Shown here piece after piece: positions 13,601-28,000 of a stretch of 64,000 bases of DNA. Each line of letters starts with the position of its first letter. Positions within the stretch are counted from its first letter, which is position 1. The stretch lies in assembly GCF_008831285.2 (NCBI RefSeq), contig NC_045151.1, positions 7,889,682 through 7,953,681 of the forward strand. Direction: 5' to 3'. A program made the translations under genes and the position numbers. Source of the stretch: Nymphaea colorata. Its lineage: Eukaryota; Streptophyta; Magnoliopsida; Nymphaeales; Nymphaeaceae. The notes under the pieces are model-generated. The model made no database searches. It had not been told where the DNA came from and was given only the letters and a program-made list of their open reading frames with translations.

Positions 13601-14960
13601 TACTGTTGCAATCACTTCTTGTATGCAAGTATCAAATGCCTTATTTGTTGCCCATGCATTTCGATGGTTGTGTTACAACCGCCCTCATCCTCCCGCCTTG
13701 CTTAAATCCCTATTTATATTTAAACTGCGCACTTCCAACGTTTTTTTCTTCTTCTTTTTTTTTTTTTGAATGATCCAAAAAGTAAGATGCTGCCATTTCA
13801 TGGAATTTGAAGATTTGGTAGTGCAGAATTATATGTCATGCAGTATTATATAATGTAGTATCATAATGCATAGTCTGATATTGCACGCCCATTATTGAAC
13901 AAGATGGCTACTTGTATTAACCAAGGTGGTGATTTACAATAGCTTGCATGTATATTTCTCATACATTTCACTGCCGAGATTGAATTTCGCTCAATATTGG
14001 TTTTTGTATTATCAATGAATTATATAAAACCCTTATGTGTAGTTCATGTCACAACAAAAATTGGCACAGGTAAATGAAAACAAAAAAATATGTGAAAGGG
14101 ATCAATGTTGAAAAAACAAACATTACAAAAATGTCGACGTTGTAAATAAATAATGTTACAGTTTTTTCAAAAAATAATGTTGGAAGTAATTTAAGTTGTT
14201 AAACTTATTTGCTTATCTTGTGGGCCATCTTCTTTAGATGGCCAATGAGGTCAACCAATTCGACAATGCCATTCTCCATTAGTTGAAGGTCCGAGAATCT
14301 CCATACTGGGGGTGGATGGATTCCTAAGAGGCCATTGGGAGGCAGAGTGTAGGGGGAAACATGCTTCAATAATGCTTCTTATATGCCGTACCCTTCTTTT
14401 TTTATACTATCTCTTTCACTATGTTGGCGATTCCATGAGAGGTCGAAACCACCCTTGCTCCTTTTTTTTTTTTTTTTTTTTTTTTTCTGTTACCGAGCTC
14501 TATGATTGTTTTGGGATCTAAATAACAAGCACGACACTCAGCATCTAAAGGAGTAACAAGCAACGGCAAAACTTTAACTAGCCTGTAAGTCCTTTTTGGT
14601 ACATCCATAATTACGAAGACGTTCATAGGAGACCTGGTGGAAGTGTTGAAAGGGTTTTTGACTATTTCTTTGTAATCAAATGCAATTACTCTTTGTATAA
14701 ATATATGAATTATTTTAATATCTACTTATTCAAGGAAATTTGCACCCGAATCGGATCGGACTTCGGGGATAGGCAATACATACACGTGCTGTGCAGGTGG
14801 CGCGTATGAGAACTCCCTAACAGGGGGTCGCTTGTTTCCGTGTAACATATATTATCACCTGTTCGGCCAACTAATGTGGTTGAATGTATTTTCCTAAACT
14901 CGAAGGCCGTCATCTGTAAATGCGTAAAAGATTCAGCGTTCTTTTAAAATTTCTCAATCG
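10671..14960. other. Non-coding DNA upstream of the SAPS gene
   Basis: No ORF longer than 75 codons and no recognisable protein motif on either strand. It contains poly-T tracts at 13757-13768 and 14461-14486. The latter creates two spurious low-complexity ORFs on opposite strands. A pair of AT-rich segments near 14050-14180 carries words similar to those at 10575-10670, which would fit a decayed DNA transposon spanning part of this interval. Confidence 0.4.
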
Positions 14961-14962
14961 TC

Positions 14963-15347
14963 TATAAAGTATAAGCGATCTCCCTCTCTCATTTTCTCTC
15001 TCTTTTTCAACACCCCGCTGCCCTTGGTCCCGATCCCATTCTTGACGCCAATACCAAGATTGAATCGGATGCCCTTGCGAGTCTCCCTCCCTCTCGGCCT
15101 CTTCCCCCCTCCATCACAGGTTTGCCCTCTTGGATCCCAAACTCCCTCCCTATTATCGCCTAGGTGCTTTGGATGTCAGATGGGATTTTATTTTGTCATG
15201 TAAAAATTGGGAAGCTAGGGTTCTTTCTCACCAGTCTCTTTCTTTTCTTTCCTCCTTCCAACTGATTTGAGTCTCCTGGGTTTTAGTTGGTTTTGGAGAC
15301 TTTTGGGCTTTTCCATCTCCGTCTCGTCTGAAATTGCGCCCTTCAAG
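14963..15347 (+). promoter_or_regulatory. Core promoter and 5' leader of the SAPS gene
   Basis: A TATAAA box at 14963-14968 is followed, at the expected ~30 bp, by a pyrimidine-rich CTCTCTC tract (14990-15010), the usual plant start-site pattern. The leader runs to the ATG at 15348 and contains no long ORF. The exact transcription start is inferred. Confidence 0.55.
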
Positions 15348-18300
15348 ATGTTCTGGCGTATGACTGGATTGTCCACTACATCTCCTGTAAGTTTGGCATC
15401 CCCTTTTTGGATCTGTTTTGGTTGGTTGAAATTTTATCCCTTGTTTCGCAGTTTTGTGAATATATATTTTTTTTATTTGCAAGTGTTATTTATCTCAAGA
15501 TTCGGGTGCAAGATTGGGTGAATGGTAGGGCTTTAGTTGCGTGCCTGTATTTATATATATTATATAAATTATGGTTTCGAAGCCGATTTGTCTAAGATTT
15601 GGTTTCTCTGTGAGGGTCTTCACTTCTCGTTGGATTGAGTGGTCAGTTCTTCACAGGAATCAGGAAATTTGGCGGTTGAGATGTTCGATATGATTAGGGA
15701 ATACGTACTTTTCTTCATTTCAAATGCAATAAGAGGATCATTCTTCTTGTGCGCAAGCTGGATGAAAGATTCGTGTACAGGGAGAGAGGGGCTTAGGCTT
15801 TTCTTGAAATAATCTGTTGTTGCTGTTGACGTGTAGATTGTCATTAAAGGTTTGTTGTCCGTAGATCTGTCTATTAGGAGCTTTGTTCATCATGAATGAG
15901 GAAATACGGCCCCCACTGTTGAATATCTCTCTCAACTAAATGTGTGATAGCTGGGCCACATACTTGGTCTTTTGGCGTTCGCTGGATTGTCTCTGAGGCT
16001 TGCTTTTGTAAACCCAGAACAGTGATGGTTTTTGCTGTGGTTTTAGTTTTCATAAATTGGAGCATCCTTGCTGCTGTCTGTAATCTGTATGTGAAAATGT
16101 TTCTGATTTTTCTCTTAATGGTGTGCAAGTTTTTAGCAGCCCTATACTGTTTTTTGTGTGGCCATTGAGTTATTAAGCTTTCAAAAGAGAGCTGCTCATA
16201 CTGTATGTCTTGAATTGCTTTGACAGCTAAGTGAACTCAAAGGTTATGTTGCACTTAAAAGAACTGTGTCGTTCTTAATTCTCTAATTTTAGAGTTCTTA
16301 GGTTGTTCAATGCTGACAAGTTATTTGTTTCACCTCCACTTTCAGGTGGACTCTATTCTTGACAAAGAAAATTATACTTTGGAAGAGCTGCTTGATGAAG
16401 ATGAAATTATTCAAGAATGCAAAGCCCTCAATAGTCGGCTAATCAACTTGTAATGTTCATTATCTCTTTTGTCTTATTATGACATTTGTTATGCTTATTT
16501 GCATTTATCTTTCTCCTTCTGAAGTAGAAGGTCATATCTAATATCTGTGCAAGCACAATTACATTGTGTTACACTGTTTCTTATGATATATGTATAGGAA
16601 GTTTATCATGTAAGACAGTATCACTAGTTCTTATTAAATTCCACAAAGAGGCATTACATGTCATTGAAGCTAATTTTGTTTCTTAAACTTTGAATCATTT
16701 CTTAGGGTGAATCTTGGACTTTTACATGATTTTGAGTCCTTAGATTTCTTTGGAGAAAACTCCAACAAGTAGATTGAATGGAAGTAATGAAAAACTTATG
16801 TCTCATGGGTGCTGGAGTGGGTGCGGACAGGGGCGTAGGTGCTGATACCGGTGTATTTTTTTTTTTTTTTTGGAAAACAAGGGTGCAGGGACATGTTTGT
16901 ACACACACACACATAATTAACATAGTCACAAAAAAAGGCGTTATTTTCGAAAAAAGCAAAAACAAAGTGAGAAATTCATTTCCCCCAAAAAGGGAAAAAT
17001 TCACATTTTTTTGAAAAAAAGGAAAAAACTGGAAAAAAACGCCTTTTCTAGCATCTTTTTTAATGCGGTTTGGTGGCATAACTTGTAATATTTGAAAATT
17101 ATAATGGCTTTAAAGCTATGTCGCACGGACACGGCAAAATAGCCCACGTATCCGTGTCGACACGCGGACACGGGGATACGGGTGCGGACACGGCAAAAAG
17201 TAAAAGTCATTAATTTAATGGTTTTTTTTTCATTTTATCAATTTTTTATTATGCATCCAATTATTTCCATGAACAATCCTTTCAGATATTCAGTACTTTT
17301 GTGATAAAACACATTTTCTAACAAGATTGTAAGAGTGAACTATTAATTTAATGTTTTTTTAATATTATCAATTTTTATAATATTTAATGTAGCCGTGTTC
17401 GCGTATCCAAAAAATTTGAAAATTGCCGTATCTGCACCCGTATCCCCGTATCCGCACTCGTATCGCATCTGCACCCGTGTGACATAGCTTTAAAGCAAAA
17501 AAAACGTAAAAAAAAGGTCCACTTCATGGATTACACCTGGATCGAGTTCGGAGGAAGGAAATGGGCGTTGTAGGGTTTCTAAAAAAGGTGAGTTATGCCA
17601 TGGGAGTTGGAGAAAACATTGTCACAGAAAACGCATCTTATTCGAAAAAGACGTGTATAATACGCCAAATCATAGTCAGCCATATAAACATGAAAAAACA
17701 CGTCTTTTTTTAAAAAAACGCCAGAAAATAAAAACTGTGAAAAACGCGTATTATATGTGTTTTTTAAAATATTTTTTATGTTTTTTTATATTTTTTTATA
17801 ATTTTCAGGATTTATTAAATGTTTTAAATTTTTAAAAATTTGTCAAGATTTTCCTGAGTATGCAACTTTACCATATTATACCCGAGAAGTTCCTTGCCAT
17901 ATGATATCCGTACACGTTTTTTGTGACAAGGGGAGAAAACAACTGCTCACTCAGTCCACTGAGGTAGGCAACTGATTTCATTCTTCGTTTTCCTTCTCTT
18001 TAGGTCTTACCCAAAGTTCAAATCTCTTCTTAGCCATCTCTCTCTTCCCCATCTCTTTTTCTGTCTGTTCTCCTTCTACCTCTCTCAATTTCTGTCCATT
18101 CTTTTCCCCATCTCTTAGTTTCTGCCTTTGCTCTGCTGGGTTTCCAGTTTCCACACAACCAGCGGTTTTCTCAGTGTCTCTCACTCCTTGTTCTGGTTTT
18201 TAATTTCTCACGTTCTTATGCTGATGGCTTACATGTTCCTGTGGTTTAAGGGGCTCTAAATGGACTGCACACATCGTGTTGAAGTGTGTCCATTAAAAAA

Positions 18301-21300
18301 CTGTGATTACTAGGTTTGTCACATGGGTGCTGACCACGCTGTAAATTTGCTGCTACACCAGAAATCAGGTGCACACTGGGTGTGCAGTGGATGCATCTGT
18401 TAATTCCATACATGTATGTAAAATCATACATGTATTGTCTTATTAGTTATTTATTTATTTTATTTTCCCTAATTTTTAGGATTTTTTAAAATTTTTTAAA
18501 AACTTACCATACTTTTCCTTTTTTTCCTGTTTTTTTGAGCTCTCCGTACATTATTTGTGACTATGATATATATATATAAAACACACACACACACACATAT
18601 GTGTGTGTGTGTGTGTGTTGTGTGTGTGTGTGTGTGCACTCACCAAAATGTACCTCAAAAAGACAAATAATCTGTCTACTATGTTCTATACCTGCACCCA
18701 TGTCTAGCTGTGTCGACACAGGTACAGCACCCTTCCTGGCATGCCCATATGAATAGCAGAAAACAAACTTAAGATCTAGATAGTATAAAAGACACATCTG
18801 ACTTTTGCATGTGAATATGGTTAACCATCTTTGAGTTAGTAAGTCAACTAAATGACCAAAAATCCCTTAAAACAGAGATTCTCATACTTTGTTATCCTTT
18901 ATTAATGTTACTCATTAATTGAAGAACATAATGGAAGGAAACTCATTGTTGTCCTCCAATGTACCTTTGTGAGTTTTTTTCTCATTAAAAATGAATTGTC
19001 CATGATGCTTTACACTAACATTTTAGAGGCTTTACAGGCCTTTAGTTTTTCAACTACATATTTTATTAAGTAAATTGTGACCAAATCTAAGATGTGATTG
19101 ACAAAATAATTGATGAATGTAAAATAAGAGGCATTGGGTCATTGTTCTTTGTCGATGTGCACGTTCTTTTGGTTCCCACTCTCTCTACATTCAAACACAT
19201 ATTCTAATTTCCTTGACAGATTTTAACGTGATACTGTGAATTGGTTCGGTAGGTTCCTTTAGAAAGGAAATTTACCTAAATCTACAGGACATGAAGTTTT
19301 ACAGTTGACAACTCAATGGCTTGTTGTACTGTTTCTTAAAATTACAAATTTCTTTGTGATGTTCAAAGTTTCAAACAAAAAACTATCATGGTTTCTTTGA
19401 CCCAATTACAGGGTAAATTTTATCCAGCGAACTTGTTAAACTTTTCTGCATCAGCAACTTGCATGCAGCATCTCTCTCTCTTTCTTTCTCTCTTCCAAAA
19501 TGCACATATTCACACATAGAAATGCTATTGAGGTTCTTGCCACTTAGTGGTTGAAAGTTCACAACAGATGCTTTACTGCTGGTAGATGTGGTCAAATTAT
19601 CTGATGGTATTCACGTGAAAGTTGAAACTATTGCTGTCATGAAAATTTTATCTCATTTGACGGGCATGTGTATGTCTGTGCATGTGATTGGGTTTTAGAT
19701 TTTGACAAAATGTACTGTAGGTCTGTGCAAGAGATCAGGTTTAGACCTTGTCAAGTGGAAAAACACAAAGTATTGAAATTTTTTTTCTTCTTTTGCTCCC
19801 AAGGTGGAATGAAACTGATTAAGGGTAAAGAGAAAATATGAAACAACAATAACAATTTAACATCACTAAAATCTCACTGTTTAGTTTGATGTTGATCATA
19901 ATCTAGACACACCACATCATTGAAGGAAGTAGATGTTTGAGATTTGGAAAGTCAAACTATCAGAAAATAAATGCAAGCACTATAATGAAAACCTTTTGAA
20001 AAATAAAATAAGTTATCATTTTTATGTTCCACTGAATTCTTGATTCCCATCCTTGATAAGAATTTTTCAAAAACACCTTCTTTTAGTATAAACAATGATG
20101 ACATTTGAAACCAAAAATGCAAAGGCACCTGATTTCAGTACAAGTATTGATAACATTTTAAACCAAAATCAGAATTCTACTTTCCATTTCCTACTTTATA
20201 ATAGGTTTGACAATGAAATTGATGCTCTCATCTAAATATGTCTATAAAGATAGGCAGTTGAGAGAATGGCAGTCGATGCTATTGTAAATATGCTTTTACA
20301 GGAATCATGATACACACAAGAAGCATCATCTCAATATGGTTTATACCACTAGAACGTAACATCATGGAAATTGAGTGCCTCATACATGTGTGTGTAAGTA
20401 TGTATCAAAATTGTTCACTGTTTTTTGAAGACGATGTTTCCTTGCTTAACGAAGAATCGTGGTTTGTTCTATTTCATTGTGTGCGATGTATTATATTTTT
20501 TTTGGGTGAAAATAAAAATGAAAAGATGGCAATCGAAATGGATTCTTCTCAGTGGGACTCTCAACCTTTTGAGCAATGGAGAACATAATGTTACAAGAAT
20601 TCCTAAAGTTTTGGGTAGCAACTGGATTTGACTTTCTTTGAAGTGTAATGTCCACTGGTTGCAAATGCTCTCAAGCTTCTGGAAATTGTTCGTTGTGTGT
20701 TTCTCAGAACATGGTGACAAAGTTGTAGACATCTTTAAGTCTGCCATTATGCATTTGAGGTTCTGCCAGGCCTACTCATGTTAAAAGCCATCCTCACATA
20801 ATGGGTTGTGATCTTCAGAAGGAGGAGAAGGGCGTACTCCAAGCAATTGTAAAATATTTATGGTGAAGAGCATATGATAAGCACTCAGTATCTCCTTTTG
20901 AAGAACTTGGAAAGCTAACAAAAAGGAAAAGAGGAAACAAATCCATTAGCGTGATATGTCGTTGGAAAAATCTAATTCTAAATTGTTCCTGAACCACAAA
21001 ATTGCACATATCTTGTACCATGCTGGACCTGGCAGGTCGGGTCCTTGACCATCCTCTTCAACATCTCCTACTTTGATGCCATGTCACTGGGGACGTGAAG
21101 ACATGTGTAGTTCCATAGGAAGGTTCTTTGCATGATTTATATACTATGATTTTTGAAATGAGAGCCGTTTATATTTTATATGCTATCTCAAGAGGCCCAA
21201 TATATCTTGTCAAGAAAAGAGAGTGAACAGGTGCTGTTCCATGAAATGAAGCACCTAGGTTCTCAGTGATGACCTGTTTAGGATGAGGCACAAAAGCTTC

Positions 21301-24300
21301 TAATGTAGTTCTATGTTTAGTTCAGAACGTCAGAAAGGAGGAAGTTATACCAGGATGGTTGAAATATGTAATAAATGAGAAACTATCTTGGAGAGGGAAA
21401 ATTTTTCATATCTGAAGACATATTAGTTTGGAGAATTTTTTTCTTGATTATCCATGAAGCAGAATCTTGAGTTGATCAGAGAAGTTCAAAGGTTTGGCTG
21501 ATAGCTTTCGAAGACAAAACTAGGATGCAGCAAATGATCATGCTTTGTGCTTAGAGTTAGAAACCATGAAGATGCAAGTGTAGGGATCTTTCAAAACATC
21601 ATATTGATTCAAATAGCTGTGCTGTTGGTGATGCCTGGTCATCGCCATGTTTCCTACTCTTTCCTCTCCCTGGGAAAACAGCTATCTTTGCTGAATTGGT
21701 TATAATGTTATATTTTCAGCAAGCCAGATATAATCATGCTTTGTGCTTGAGAGTTGGAAACCATGAAGATCAAAATGCAAGTGTGGACATCGTTTGAAAT
21801 GTCATATTGATTCAAATAGCTGTACTGCTCGTGATGCCTGATCACCACCATGTTTCCTACTCTTTCCTCTCCGTGAGAAAGGGATATCCTTGCTGAATTG
21901 ATTATCGGCAAGCCAGATTTATAAAATTGACAAATATATTTTTTTCTTATTGTTAAATGCTATTTCTATTTTTAAGGTTCATTAGCATTAGATTGAGCTG
22001 CTTAACTGGTGGAGGCTCTTACAATGAATCCTGGACAGGTTTGCAACTATTTTAGTAGAAAATGAAAGCACATTCACCTTTGTGAAATTGTTTAAAGCTG
22101 TGCGGTGCCTATGTTGCACTATTTGGAGCTTTTTTTTTTTTTTTGGCTACAGCTGCCCCTGTCTGCAGCTAGTATGTCTAGGGCAGGTTCACTAACCTAT
22201 GTGGTAGAAGGTACATACATGCGGTTCAAATTCCATGAACTTGTTACCGGCTTGGTGGTAGTGAAGGAAATTTAACATAAGATGCTTGTTGGGGTATTTT
22301 AGTTAAGAACAAATTTTAGAATGAAAGAGTGGATGCTATTATCTGACTTACAACTGACAAATGCCATTTGATTTAGTTTTGGAAAGTTATGTGATTTGCT
22401 TGCTTTATGAAATCCCTTTTTTGGCAGCCTGCGAGAAAGGACGCAGGTTGAGCAACTCCTTCGGTATATTGTTGAAGAACCTCCTACTGATGCTGAAAAG
22501 AGACGCATTTTTAAGTAAGTTGTGCATATTGTTGGATAGCGTCTTTCCAAGGTATATCATTCCATGTGATGTTCTGCATTCCATATTTTTTATTTGTTCT
22601 CATGGATGCAGGTTTCCTTTTATTGCCTGTGAAATATTTACTTGCGAAGTTGATGTCATTCTCAAAACTTTGATTGAAGATGAAGAGGTATTACTTCTTT
22701 CCAATATTTTATGTTTCCTATTATATGTCTTCAAATGTGATAATATTCAAAGTCCTTTCACTTGACTTTGGTCAAACTCTGATCTATGTATTAAATCCTA
22801 AATCTGTGATCCGGATATGGTCAAAAGTCTCAAAACATGGGTCTGTTATTTTTTCATACAAAAAATTGTAAATTAGAAATATCATCACTTATCATTATGA
22901 ACCATTGTTATTACATTATATTTGCTTTAAAGTTAAAACATATATTAAATTATTTATCTTCATTTTTATCGCTACTAAAACATCATTTTTATTATCTTAT
23001 CAAGTCATTTTTTATGTTTTTTTGTTAGTTTTTCTTTTCCTTTCTTTTCCTAACTTTTGAGATTTTTTCCTTCTAAAAAGTATCTGAATTTTTCCTGAGA
23101 AATGTCCGAGAAAAACCTCGCCATTTAAAACTAATTAACGATATTTGTGACAATGTTATGAACTTAGATTTGGTTATTTCTTTTTATCTATCTGCCAATT
23201 TTTATGTTTACTTGATTAATAGTGCTATAACATTGCATTTTTTGGAAGTCTCGGATTTTAAATTTCTGCACAGTTCAGTCTATTATTCAATTTTGATTTC
23301 ATATGGCTTATTGTTTTTTATACAGTTGATGCATATCCTTTTCTCCTTCCTGGAGCCAGATCGATCACATAATACATTAATATCTGGGTATTTTAGTAAG
23401 GTGCATATTGTTTATCTTTGTTGACTTCACCAATGTACTGATGTTGCCCATGTTCACTTGTCTTGGAAGGATTTGGTTTACATTTTTTATTTGCTTGAGC
23501 AGGTGGTTATATGCCTGATGCTGCGAAAGACAGTTCCTTTCATGAATTTTATTCAAGTAAGTGAGATCTGTGCTACTTAATGTCTTCATCCATTGGCCAC
23601 AATATGTACATATGTATGTACATGTGCATTATATTTGCATCTATGTAATTGTATATCTATGTATGTAGATCATGCCAAGTAAAGCACCTGAGTCATCAAA
23701 CTCTTGGTCTCCTTCAATCTGAAGATCCTGTTTATCGCCTTTTAGTGACATGCACAGGCGACCTTTGTACACACTCACATCCATTCACAGACGTGCACAT
23801 CTGTTTGTTTCTAATTTGCAATCTTGCAGACATGCACAGGGACCCTTTGTACACACTCACGTCTATTCACAGACATGCACATCTGTTTGTTTCTAATTTG
23901 CAATCCTGCAGACATGCACTTACCTCACTTACATTACTTCATTGGCATTCTCTAGGATAAAGGACTAAGACAGGTGTCTGTATTTTTTGGTTCTTTGGCT
24001 CTGAAAAGTTTATGACCAAGCACTTGACATTCCTAGTTTGCTTTCAGTTGTATGATTTCTGGGTGTTTTGGTGGCGGAACTGATACAATCCACCTTAATA
24101 ACTGAGAAGGTGATCTTGATTGCTCATCCACAGTCTTAGTGCTTCTCTTTGTGGGATTGTGTTGTGCATCTTCTGAGATGTGCTTTCTTTTCATATAAAC
24201 AGGGATATGCTAAACAAGATTAAGCCTGGAAGTTTTCTTTTTGTCTTCAACAAATTGAAGATACTTATGCCAACAAGTAGAAATCTTCTACTGGTTTTAT

Positions 24301-24905
24301 GTGTTGATTATTAACATGAAACAATTTTCATAAATTTCTAGTGCATATTAGGAAATCCTTGAGTCCTTGTTGAAGTTCCTAAATTCTCTTGAGAAACCAT
24401 TATAGAATCTTTTAAATTTTTAAATGATGAGAAATATGTGGAAGTCATCAAGTGTAAAAACATCCTATGCAAGCCCCTTTTTCTGATATGAAACTAACAA
24501 CCATCAAGGTTTTCTTTCCTCTTATTGGAATATTGACATTTGATCACTTTTACCGCCAAAGTATGTATTGTTTGTACTGCTTCTTTACTGAAACCAGAGA
24601 ATATAAGTAGCTTTTTCTGTTTTGATTTGCTAATTTAGTGGGGAGAAGATATGCCTACTTGAACTCTTGGGTGTCTCCCCAGTTACTGTTCTATGCCATA
24701 TTTGTTCTTCAATTCCTTTTTGCCACGAAATCTCTCTTGTTCTATTGTGAGAGCAACTTGTAGGTGAAGCGAAGCCTATATGAGATAATGAGAATATGTG
24801 AGAGAAGGAAAAATTGCATTGTGCAACCTCAGGGCTGCTTTAAGCAACGATTTCTGACCTAATTTTTATTCTCGTGAACACACACACAGACATACATATA
24901 TATAA

Positions 24906-24956
<51 letters not shown>

Positions 24957-25043
24957 GTTGGATTCCTCTGTGCATCTGGATCTCCCACACATGCAGCCCA
25001 ATGCATCGGACTGCATGTGTGGTTGATCTGGATGGCCGATGGA

Positions 25044-25092
<49 letters not shown>

Positions 25093-28000
25093 TTGTCACA
25101 AAAAATGTGTTTTATTAAAAAAAATGTTAAAAACAAGTCTGCAGAAAAAAGGAAAGAACACATTTTTTTAAAAAAGGCAAACTGAAAAAACATGAAATTT
25201 TATTGGTGCTTTATTCCTTTTTCAGATATACATATATGAAAAATACCACAAAAAAATTCGAAATTAAGGCAAAATTAAGTGAACAAGTAGTATGACAAAT
25301 TCAAGATATGTTAATCACCAATAACCCGCAAAATAAACACAATGAAAATGGAGTTTAGGAACAAGCTAAATCAAGTAAAAATAAGTCTTCTATATTCGCT
25401 CTGGTCCCAAAGTACCAGGTTTGTTCTTAGACCTGTTTTGCAGAGATGTACGCTGACATCTATGTCACATGGATGCGGGTGCGGCGAGGTTATATATATA
25501 TATATAATCTCTTATATAAGTAATGTTATTTGTTTATATTGTTAGATTTTTTTAATCAAGATTACCTTTATCTCATACAAAATTCAAAGTTTTATTAAAT
25601 AAAATGGGGGAGGAAAGAGAAAAAGGGCAAAAAAGTTGAGGGGAAAGACGAGAAGAAAAAAAAATGAAAAAGAAACAAGAAAAACAAGAGTGCGGTCAGC
25701 GGCACCTGACTCAGTCAAACCAAGTTGGGTGCGGTGGCGTGCCACACTCGCAGCCGCTCCCACACCCAAGTCGACTCGGGTGCTTCACCAGTCTTGGCGC
25801 ACCTCTGTGACTTAGGCTGACATGGGTATGGGGATGGTGACCTTATTTAAGTGCCTGTGTGACTTAGAAAAATGAGAAAGGAGAGGCACTATATATATAT
25901 CTGTTTGCCCAAATAGCCTACATCAGCAGGAAAAGGATCACATTTTCCAGCATTCTAATTGGATATGACACTGAGAAAATGATAAAACTCCCTATGCTTA
26001 TCTTGTATTTGCACCATTACTGCACTGGTCAACATGACAATGTAAGTTTGACTTTCTGTATTGAAAACTAGAAAGGGTAGCGCATGTTCAAGCTTGCCTC
26101 CACATATAATATCTCTGCCTCTTCTGCTCTTTCAGCAGATTTTTATACACACATGTACTCTCTTTGTCCTCCAGAGTGTTGTGCACACGTCCTCTTAGCT
26201 GCTGTGTTTACAATGTTCAACTAGATTCTGGGCCTAGTAGTTCTCTTCTCATTTGAGACAATCTGTTGTAAGAGTTGTGTCAGAGGTAGCCATGGGGATA
26301 TTTGCCAGGTTACACTAGCTGTATTACATTAATTTTCAGCCTACCACTAAATGAACCTCCCATTTTCAATGTTGAAAGCATAGCCACACATCTTGTTTTC
26401 GGGCTTTAACGGGCGAGGTTTTTCTCAGGTATAATACGGTGAGTTGTTTTTCTCGCAAAAAAAACATAAAAAAATGGTAAATTAATTAAAAAATTAATAA
26501 ATAACCCTGAAAGAGTAAATTAGTTCTTTTGATCATTAGTCCCCTGGTAGTTCCATAACTGGTATAGTGTGAAGCACTTCTGTGATAGCTTAAAGCCTTA
26601 AATTACCTGTTCCTGTGAGGCTGAGACTAGCTCTTCTCTATTGTTTGCAGAAGCAACGTCCTTCCTTCACCCAATACCAGTATGTCGGTGTTTCCATGGT
26701 TGTTTTTTGTCAAAGTGACATATATTTACTTTACCATTTGATTAATTAAACTAATTACAAAGTACAAACACATGAAGAACAATCAGCACAGACAAGATAA
26801 ACTTACCTTAGATGCAGCGGACATCAAGGTCGACCCACGCAGTCCAAGGCTCCAAGTTTCAATGGTTTTCGCCCAAATCAATTATGAAACCACTGTTAAA
26901 AAAAACCGCGTCTTATTGCAAAAAGACACGGATAATATGCCAAAACATAGTCAGCTGTATAATACCTGTACAAAACACGTTCTTTTTAAAAAAGCGCTAG
27001 AAAATAAAAAAACATGAAAAAAATGCGTATTATTACATGTATTATATGCTTTTTTTAATGTTTTTTTATATTTTTTATGATTATCTACTTTTTTTATAAT
27101 TTTTAGGATTTATTAAATGCTTTAAAATTTTTAAAAATTTGCCAAGATTTTCCCGTTTTATTCACGATATATACAACTTTGCCTTATTATGCCTGAGAAA
27201 TTTCTTGCTGTATAATACCCGTACACGTTTTTTGTGACAATGTATGAAACCTAACTCTTCCTCTTTCCCTCTCCAAAACTCATTTCCTCTTAAACTCTGG
27301 GATATAACTGTCTCTAAAATAACCGAGGGTTTCCTTCTTTCCATTTTAACATTAAAACATTTGAATTTTACTGTCATGCTACCGTCTACAAAATTTCAAA
27401 TGAAGGATAAATAAGATGCAAAATAAATGCGATTTTATCATGTTTTTTTTTCCTCTTCTTTAATGTGCTGATTTTTTTTAAAAATATGCTATATTTAGCA
27501 GTTTTTTTCGTTAAATATGTATTTTCACGTTTTTATCGTGTCTTTTTAAAACACAGACGCAATATATTGAAAGTTAAAAGCCCAGGCGAACCAAATCTGA
27601 TGGTTGGTTAGTGAGGAACTAATGCGCTTGTATGAGACGTCTTTCCTAGAAAAGTGGATATTAGGAACTAAGGATATTAATCAACAGTGGTCAGAAGGAA
27701 AAGATGTGCAATAAATGCTATTAAATATCTTGATTTTGGGTTGAACTCAAGTGCATGAAGAATGAGCAAGGCTGATTTGGCCATGTACAATGTACTGAGC
27801 TGGTTGCCATTATATCAGTGTTGTACGTATCGTACGATACGGGGCCGTATTGTGCGATACGTATCATATCGTTTAGGAAATACTATACGATACACCCCCC
27901 GTATCGTAAATATGGGTGTATTGTACTTGTATCTTACGATTCATACGATACATGCCCCCGTATCGTACGATATATACTATAGGCTTGACCCATGCTTGAA

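Larger units (their letters stand above)
16450..22427 (+). other. Intron 2 of the SAPS gene (5978 bp)
   Basis: It holds two complete short inverted-repeat elements (17116-17487, 17617-17931), relics at 16921 and 18430, a TG/CA microsatellite, a 185-bp direct duplication (21534-21912) and a possible SINE near 22150. The rest is AT-rich with no ORF I would call a gene. Confidence 0.85.

Noticed and set aside
14312-14626. ORFs on both strands around the poly-T run
   Set aside because: Poly-Phe and poly-Lys stretches come from the homopolymer; no other coding feature.
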